A DNA stretch of 64,000 bases from Holothuria scabra (taxonomy: Eukaryota > Echinodermata > Holothuroidea > Aspidochirotida > Holothuriidae). The position numbers and the translations under genes were made by a program. The notes under the pieces were generated by a model. It worked only from the letters and a program-made list of their open reading frames with translations, was not told the DNA's origin and searched no databases. The stretch covers positions 29,344,222-29,408,221 of the forward strand of contig CM074195.1 in the NCBI GenBank assembly GCA_037179385.1. The letters are read 5' to 3'. Below are positions 58,003 through 64,000 of this stretch, piece by piece (position 1 is the first letter of the stretch; the number at the start of each line of letters is the position of its first letter).

Positions 58003-60414
58003 TCAGCTACCTTTTAAGAGCATAATTAGCAATATCCAGGTGAAGATGTTGCCCCAAACACGTGAACCCGCATTCGAAACTCTTCCACTTTCTCCAAGTT
58101 CTCGTCTTTCCACCATAGGAATCTCAGTAGATCTCGATGCTGTGGCTCCACTAATACTTGGAAAAACATCTTTTCTATATCTCCTACGAAGGCGATTCTT
58201 TTCTTGGCGAAACCTAAGCAATACGCCAAGTAGGCTATTGGTCAGATTTGGACCCTGTAGCAAGCAGTCATTGAGGGAGACTCCTTGGAATTTGGCAGCA
58301 CAATCCATTACGACCCTCAATTTATCTGGTTTATGCGGGTGATGTACTCCATGATGTGGAATGAACCAACATGGATTGTTTCTTTCGTCAACTGGAACCA
58401 CTTCTGCTTGTTCCTTTTTAATTACTTCAGCCATGAATTCCTTGTATTTCTCTGAAAATGCCGGTTTCTTTACCATTTTATGCTTCAAGTTCACCAGTCT
58501 TTTCATCGCAGCACTTCTATTGTTTGGTAACTGGGGTTGTTCTTTAAATGGCAAAGGTAACTGCACATGTCCATTTACTATTTGGACACCCTCATCCATC
58601 CTTTTCATAAACAGTGCATCATCAACTGACATCATTTTGTCGGAGCCTGGCAAATCTATAAAGTCCCTTTCAAGTACCTGTATTACTTCTTTAGTGGTTG
58701 ACTTGAAGACAAATCTCCTTTTTGTGGAGGTTTCATTTCCTTGCCTGGTAACACCAATAACACCCCATCCAAGTGCTGTTCTTACTGCGTATGGATCGGT
58801 TGCCTTTGTCCCTGGTATCACTTCAAGTGGCGTGAGAGCCTTAGGGCAAGTTGCACCAATCAGTAACCCAACTTCCACCTTCAACAGTGGGCTCAGTTGA
58901 TCCTTTACCTTCTGGAGATGAGGCCACTCCTTTACGGTTTCAGGTGTCGGGATCTGTGAAACTGTCACTGGAATGCATTGTCGAGTATAGGTTGCTGGCA
59001 AAGAAATGCCTTCATCCTGATTCAATCCTCGAATGGTTACTCCCTTTACTTTCTCAGAGCTAACCGTTCCTCGATCCAGAATGGTTGCAATTTCTAATTT
59101 TATGTTAGTTCCACTAGCTCCAAGTTTTGCTTTCAAGGCATCTGTCATAAAACAGGCATCAGATTGCTCATCAAGTAGAGCGTAAGTCAGGATTTCATCA
59201 CATTGGTCATGCTTGACCAACACAGGTAGTATAGATGATACACAGTCTCCTTCATCTACGGAGTCTGTATTACTACAGTGGCTGTGTGTAACTGTTGTCT
59301 GTACTTCCTTCTTTGGAATCGCTTCAGTATAACTTTCCTCAATTGGTGGTTCTTCATTTTTAAATTTGTGCAGGATGGTAGGATGTTGCCCCCCACATAC
59401 TTCACATGTTTGCCGTCGAACGCAGTTCCTCCATATGTGGCCACGTTTGAGGCATCCCTTGCAAAGGCCCTTGTTTTTAATAATTTTTTCCCTCTCGGCC
59501 AATGTCATTTCCTTAAACTTGTCACACTCTTCAATTGAATGGTTTTTGCTGCAGCAAACACATTCGGCTGAAAATGTGCCTTTCTGCTTACTGAAACTGG
59601 AAGAGCTGAATGATCTGGCTTGGTGGCTCTTCACTTGACCTGTTCCTGACCCTTTCATTCGAGTTTGGGGCAACATAAATGACGGATCATTGCTCATCTT
59701 GGCTTGTTTGTTTATAAACTCTACAAACACACGAAACGGGGGATAACTGACCTTCTTTTCTTCCTTGTAAGTACTTCCAATTGTTGTCCACCTTTCCTGT
59801 AATCTGAATGGAAGCTTCTCGACGGCCAAGTTTACTCCTCTGGATGTGTCAAAGAAGGCTAATCCAGATAGGCTTTTATCTTCCTTGGCTGCCTTAATCT
59901 CACAAAGAAGGTCGGCAAATTCCCTCAATTTCTGTGGCTGATCTCTTCCAATTTTGGGAAAGGACTGTATTTTGGAAATTAAGAGCCCTTCAATAAGATC
60001 CGACGCCCCATACTCTTCATCTAATCTATCCCATAGCGCCTTCAGACCTGATGCAGGGTCACTGGAATACACAGCTCTGATTCTCATCATGGCTTTAGCG
60101 GATTTGGTACCTAACCATTTGATTAATAGATCTGCCTCTTCTTTAGGGGATAACTCAAGCTCTTCAATCACACCCTTGAATGTGGCCTTCCACTGTCTGT
60201 AATTGGTTGGTTCATCATCAAACTTAATTAGGCCGTTGGCCACCAAATCTTTCTTCAGCATAAATTTTGCCACTGCATAGGCTTCATGTTCTTTACTGTT
60301 AGCTTGAGTTGTTTCTTCCTTCCCCTTGTCAGATTGATCCTTTTCTTTGCATTCTGCCAGGTATTTCGTTCCTATCTGCAAGCCTTGAGTAAACTCTCTT
60401 TGACATATTTCCAT
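58003..60414 (-). CDS. gag-pol: BEL/Pao gag, protease and start of RT
   Basis: Up to 803 codons, of which the last ~70 are out of frame. The N-terminal half is gag-like (DUF1759-type, residues about 50-260), then Cys-rich knuckles (CVCCSKNHSIEEC; CKGCLKRGHIWRNC; CEVCGGQHPTILH). A retroviral-type aspartic protease signature ALLDEQSDACF follows near residue 410. RT begins with FIPHHGVHHP...LRVVMDCAAK near residue 690. A frame break near 58210 moves the rest of RT (58026-58229, containing GDIEKMFFQV and LRFLWW) to another frame. Confidence 0.92.
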   Translation of the reverse strand: MEICQREFTQGLQIGTKYLAECKEKDQSDKGKEETTQANSKEHEAYAVAKFMLKKDLVANGLIKFDDEPTNYRQWKATFKGVIEELELSPKEEADLLIKWLGTKSAKAMMRIRAVYSSDPASGLKALWDRLDEEYGASDLIEGLLISKIQSFPKIGRDQPQKLREFADLLCEIKAAKEDKSLSGLAFFDTSRGVNLAVEKLPFRLQERWTTIGSTYKEEKKVSYPPFRVFVEFINKQAKMSNDPSFMLPQTRMKGSGTGQVKSHQARSFSSSSFSKQKGTFSAECVCCSKNHSIEECDKFKEMTLAEREKIIKNKGLCKGCLKRGHIWRNCVRRQTCEVCGGQHPTILHKFKNEEPPIEESYTEAIPKKEVQTTVTHSHCSNTDSVDEGDCVSSILPVLVKHDQCDEILTYALLDEQSDACFMTDALKAKLGASGTNIKLEIATILDRGTVSSEKVKGVTIRGLNQDEGISLPATYTRQCIPVTVSQIPTPETVKEWPHLQKVKDQLSPLLKVEVGLLIGATCPKALTPLEVIPGTKATDPYAVRTALGWGVIGVTRQGNETSTKRRFVFKSTTKEVIQVLERDFIDLPGSDKMMSVDDALFMKRMDEGVQIVNGHVQLPLPFKEQPQLPNNRSAAMKRLVNLKHKMVKKPAFSEKYKEFMAEVIKKEQAEVVPVDERNNPCWFIPHHGVHHPHKPDKLRVVMDCAAKFQGVSLNDCLLQGPNLTNSLLGVLLRFRQEKNRLRRRYRKDVFPSISGATASRSTEIPMVERRELGESGRVSNAGSRVWGNIFTWILLIMLLKGS

Positions 60415-60458
60415 ATATTCCTCTGCTTCTTTGAATTCCTGGTCATCAATAATTAACT

Positions 60459-60674
60459 CTACAAGACATCATGTATTTCTTCAATCTGCTTGAATGCGGT
60501 CTTAACCTTTTCAAGGGAACTAGAAATTACCTCCCTCTCATTGTTGTCAGCTGCAGCTGTTTTCAGGACATTCAATGACCTCGTTAGGGCCGATTTTTTG
60601 TTTCTTCTGGCCTTCAGTGTTTCCTTCTTATGTTCTTCAGCCATTTTTATTCGGTCGTGGTGTTTAACATTCAC
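60459..60674 (-). CDS. gag: BEL gag N-terminus
   Basis: 71 codons, starting MNVKHHDRIKMAEEHKK; Lys-rich and probably coiled-coil. Leads into the main ORF across a one-base frame break near 60460. It starts ~75 bp inside the 5' LTR edge. Confidence 0.75.
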   Translation of the reverse strand: MNVKHHDRIKMAEEHKKETLKARRNKKSALTRSLNVLKTAAADNNEREVISSSLEKVKTAFKQIEEIHDVL

Positions 60675-60747
60675 TTCAATTTAAACCAACGCTCGTCTGT
60701 ATTTCACTCCAAGTATTAACTTCTTGGGCTTTCAGAGTGTAATTTAC
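60675..60747 (-). other. BEL leader; primer-binding site not certain
   Basis: No TGG directly follows the 5' LTR. The nearest (TGGAGTGAAATACAGAC on the element strand) begins about 36 bp in, so the tRNA primer is unassigned. Confidence 0.4.
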
Positions 60748-61530
60748 TGTAACTGACTAGCAGTTGAATAATCAAAAGTCGGACGAATTTACTGGCTGGT
60801 TCTCTTTATTTTCTCTCTTGGTATCTTTCTTCATTTTACCATGCCGTAAATTACTGAAATAGAAAACGAAAATGGCTTAAAATAACCAGATCATAACGAA
60901 GACTTGATATCCAAACTTGATAGTAACATTTACGTCTTTCAACGAAACGTTCCGAATAGCGCCCTCATTCAAACAAACAAGCATCCCGGACCACCCTAGC
61001 AACTGTTGCTAAGTGATCGTACAAATGATAACCTCATGCCTCCAAAGCCTCGTTAAGCTAGCACATTCTAATGGTGCAATAACATCTCCCTGGCTCGAAA
61101 ATTGCATTCTTCATAACAACTAGACTATATGCTACAATGAAATATATTTAAGGAAAAAGAATTACTTCGTTAATTCGCCTTTATGGTTAATGCTTAGAGT
61201 GAACCCTAAGCTTACCTCAAGGTAAAATTAGTTAGGCCTAGGTTCCCATAACGTTAGGCTAACCCAAACACGCTGCTCCTGACATAACAACAAAGATCAT
61301 TAATTACTACGGAAACATCGCATAGGCTCCTCCTCTCAGTGACATCACCTTAAACTTCAAGCTTATACAACAAAACTTACCATTCCTCCTTCATTAACCC
61401 TTTGATTCATCGGAGATATCTATTAGCGAAGGTTCACACGTTTTCGATAAACACTGGTATCTAGCTTCGTCATAAGGAGTCACGAATTGGTGGCGCTATT
61501 AAGCTTAACTTACTGAATCAATTCAGTACA
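60748..61530 (-). repeat. 5' LTR of the BEL element (783 bp)
   Basis: Partner of 54195-54979. Element promoter and polyadenylation signals should lie here, but I cannot place them. Confidence 0.93.
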
Positions 61531-61535
61531 CAGGC
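61531..61535. repeat. Right 5-bp target duplication (CAGGC)
   Basis: Matches 54190-54194. Confidence 0.85.
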
Positions 61536-62536
61536 CTTTAGCCAATGATACATCTCATCTTAATTGAGATGGCCAAACCTACAATGGACAGCCAAATTTA
61601 CAAGGGATGGCTTTTGAGACGGGCAATAAATGAGGCCAAAAAATATTCGCTGCTGGTAAAAATAAAAAACAGTTTTAGTCACATGCTCAAATGAATAGTG
61701 TAACATGAACAAAAGAAGCACCTCACAACTTTTTTTATATTTCCTCATTGAGGCTGTTTTCAGTGCTATCAAAATAAATCACATTGACCTAAGTGGCTTA
61801 ACTCACCTCTATATAATAATGTGAGCTCAGATGGCATGGTTGAAGCCACGCTATACGTACACGCTTTATTACGTTAGTTCAGGCTGCAGATGTAAGAACC
61901 CCAAATTTCTATGGGTACCAAAAAATAGGAACCAGGTACCAGATCGCCATACCCGTCAGGTACACGGTGTTATATGGTGACTAAAAGATATCAACATTTT
62001 GTTAGGCCTATAGCATTAAGTACTCAACAAGACATTCATGATAATATTGACATCTGTATTAGAGAGGTACATAGTGATCACATTTACAAGTCTAGTTTAT
62101 CACAAGGTTTTATCGTCTTGTTTTGTTTCAAATAAAAGATGAAAAAAAAAAAAAGGAACGTAGCGACAAAAAAAAAAAAAAGGAACGTAGCAGAAAACAG
62201 TAAAAAAATTGTTCATCCCAAGGCATATCAATTTGATATTGAATTCAGGATGTTTCTGTACTTTAAAAGCAAGCATACTAAGGGCTCAAAGCTTCTCCTT
62301 TTTGTAAACACCAATTTAAAAATGTCAACCAATCAGAGCCCTGTATTAGGGTATTTTCTTGCAGGTCCAAAATTACCGAATGTAAACACTGTAAGGGTGT
62401 CATGCTTGTGAAATTCGCTCAAGCTAATGTACAATATGCCGTAGCATTGTGACAAAAGGGCTATGTACAATATGACGTACAGTAGCTACGCTAGCCTTGT
62501 GTGGACATCTGGACATGCTAACATAAGCTTTCATAT
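61536..62536. other. No recognisable gene
   Basis: Holds a small duplication (A-run plus GGAACGTAGC) at about 62141-62192 and otherwise unassigned AT-rich DNA. Confidence 0.35.
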
Positions 62537-63118
62537 TTAAAGGTAAAGAGCAGTCCCCCCACATTTATTTTCAAGAAAAACTAAGTAACACAATTTTCAT
62601 CTCATTTCATTTATTTATTTTTGGTTTATCACAACACAAGATAAAAATAAGTATCACAAAGTAAATAAGTAACAGAGAGTGTGAAAGGAAGTGCACTTAG
62701 AAACTCTTTAGGGACTCTTTAAGTGACACTCCCTAGAAAAAAAAATAAAGAAAACATGACTTCAGATGGATGATAAGACGCTGAAAAACAAAAGAAAATT
62801 TGATAATAGACACACAACCCACCTCATCCATCCTAGAACCCAACCACCACCCACCCCTCGGGCTTAACAAGGAAGCTAAATTGGCATCTCATTTCACTTC
62901 AAAGTATCTTCAGGCAACTTATTTCACTTCAAAGTATCTTTCATTGCATTTGATGACTTTACCTTTGCATACTGAAGGTAAACCAGGCAGTTATTTCCAG
63001 TAAATTTCATATTTGAAGAGAAAAAACATTGCCACATGACTCCCAACAGCCAATCATGAAACTGCACAGATTACTACACTACTGTACTTCAATTTGGGAT
63101 GACTGCTCTTGCCCTTAA
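62537..63118. mobile_element. TTAA-bounded element with AGAGCAGTC ends
   Basis: Left TTAAAGGTAAAGAGCAGTCC; right, read backwards, TTAAGGGCAAGAGCAGTCAT. The TIR is about 24 bp, 582 bp in all. The interior has a short direct duplication (ATTTCACTTCAAAGTATCTT twice, 62890-62941). No transposase. piggyBac-type target suggested by TTAA. Confidence 0.65.
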
Positions 63119-63348
63119 ACTTCGTAGTGTGTCTGAGCATCATTTTGGGGCAAACTAATGTAAAATGTAGAGAAAAGACTTGTTTCCAAAACCTTTTTGT
63201 GAATATTTACAGTGTCATTACAGCACTTGATATCTTAGTACATAACAGATATCATGGCAAAGTGTGGATTTGCATAAAAGTGACAAGTTAAACATTATGA
63301 AATATTGGAGGATCACACTTGAGGTGGTATACCATATTAAAAGTGGGT

Positions 63349-63880
63349 GGAGATGGCTCGGTGGTTTGAGCGTACTGCCTTGCATACTGAAGGTCCCCGG
63401 ATCAAATCCCGGTGGAACCACTTGGAAATTTTCCGGGGTCTAAAAATTAGCTTGTTCAGCATAGCTGTTCACAGTGATGCTGAGGGGGTTTAAAATTAGT
63501 GAATTACAAAATTGGGTATTTGGTTGTCTGTTTCAGGAAGTTGTCCGCTTACTCAGTTCAGCTGTTGAGCAGTGGTGCAAAGCAAGTATAACCTCCACCC
63601 CCTCCAGCCTTTGGGAAAGTGGCTAAAGACTGGGGATACGCTCACGTCCGTCGGATGGGGACGTTAAATGGCGGTCGCGTGAGCAGGATTGGGAGCTATT
63701 AGTACACGCCTGCCTTGTTTCCTCTGAGCACTAGTCGAAAAGAGAAGGCGAAGTTCGCCGGTGTTCATCCACACTCACTCTGGCATTGGATCTTCGAAGA
63801 GTTAAATGATTAGGGCCTGGACTTCAGGGCATCTTATGGGGTTTTGGCCCTCCTTTGCCCTTCAACCTGTTACGCTATGT
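63349..63880 (+). mobile_element. Second tRNA-derived SINE family
   Basis: Head 63349-63421 resembles tRNA-Ala (A box TGGCTCGGTGGTTTGAGC; CTTGCAT anticodon region; B box GGATCAAATCC). The acceptor and T stems mispair, so it is not a working tRNA. The body includes GGATGGGGACGTTAAATGGC, a type of text common in animal SINE cores, and ends near TTACGCTATGTTATG. Unrelated in sequence to the other SINE family. Confidence 0.65.
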
Positions 63881-64000
63881 TATGTTAAATACAATGACTG
63901 TACATGCAAACCTCAGTTTACATAGCGTGCCCAACTTTGCAGGCACAGTCTCTGCAAACTGGGCCGGGTGATATGTCTGCTAGTTTCTGCATAAAACAGT

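Larger units (their letters stand above)
54195..61530 (-). mobile_element. Complete BEL/Pao LTR retrotransposon
   Basis: 7.3 kb, minus strand: 5' LTR 60748-61530, gag-protease-RT-RNaseH-integrase, 3' LTR 54195-54979, and a 5-bp target duplication CAGGC. The domain order, the gag DUF1759-like region, the A17-type peptidase/RT region and an integrase followed by a DUF5641-like tail are diagnostic of BEL/Pao. No env-like ORF lies between integrase and 3' LTR. The reading frame is broken at several points by single-base indels, not by nonsense substitutions, while the LTRs are almost the same. This points to a young insertion. Confidence 0.95.

Noticed and set aside
57472..58900. Plus-strand ORFs of 125-179 codons over the BEL element
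   Set aside because: Antisense shadows of the retrotransposon polyprotein.
63349..63421. Functional tRNA-Ala gene
   Set aside because: Acceptor and T stems mispair and a long SINE-like body follows.

Overview
The window looks like intron- and transposon-dominated DNA from an animal genome, most plausibly a marine invertebrate and perhaps an echinoderm. The reasons are AT-rich sequence, spliceosomal exon signatures, a BEL/Pao LTR retrotransposon, many small TIR elements and tRNA-derived SINEs. The species guess is inference. Nothing prokaryotic was seen (no operons, CRISPR or rRNA).

The main cellular gene I can reconstruct is on the minus strand and spans about 41.43 kb down to about 3.2 kb or beyond. 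It opens with an ATG signal-peptide exon (41380-41431). Six very short exon-like cassettes of 24-42 nt follow (37140-37181, 32087-32113, 20134-20160, 12022-12045, 10703-10729, 10378-10404). Two exons (8530-8621 and 3195-3311) then carry the first cysteines of a Ly6/uPAR three-finger domain. All nine segments are joined by AG/GT borders, and the reading phase agrees across every junction. The product would be a secreted or surface Ly6 protein with a Ser/Thr/Pro/acidic stalk assembled from repeated 8-9 residue micro-exons. Four of the cassettes lie in duplicated genomic blocks, so the stalk seems to have grown by duplication within the gene. The C-terminal exon is not securely identified.

The rest is mobile DNA. 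At 54.2-61.5 kb lies a complete minus-strand BEL/Pao element with nearly identical LTRs and a 5-bp target duplication. Its polyprotein is split only by small indels. At 23.6-25.2 kb is a 5'-truncated LINE flanked by a 58-bp duplication. Two copies of a hAT-like non-autonomous element (5.9-6.7 and 51.4-52.2 kb) each have a perfect 8-bp duplication. Several MITE families recur: one carrying CRE/E-box sites (about 18.8, 36.5 and 50.8 kb, plus remnants at 16.4 kb), one with TATAGACGAATC ends, a TTAA-flanked family, and a nested cluster at 42.1-44.2 kb. A tRNA-derived SINE family has at least eight copies.

Other unusual structures are a perfect spacerless 116-bp palindrome (22695-22810), a U2-snRNA-like 5' fragment (3568-3616), a tandem array with nuclear-receptor half-sites in fixed spacing (33.3-34.06 kb), two locally clustered unexplained short motifs, a (TAA)n tract of about 200 bp and a (CTGA)n tract. 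Coordinates of repeat edges are by eye and may be off by several bases unless a target duplication is stated.
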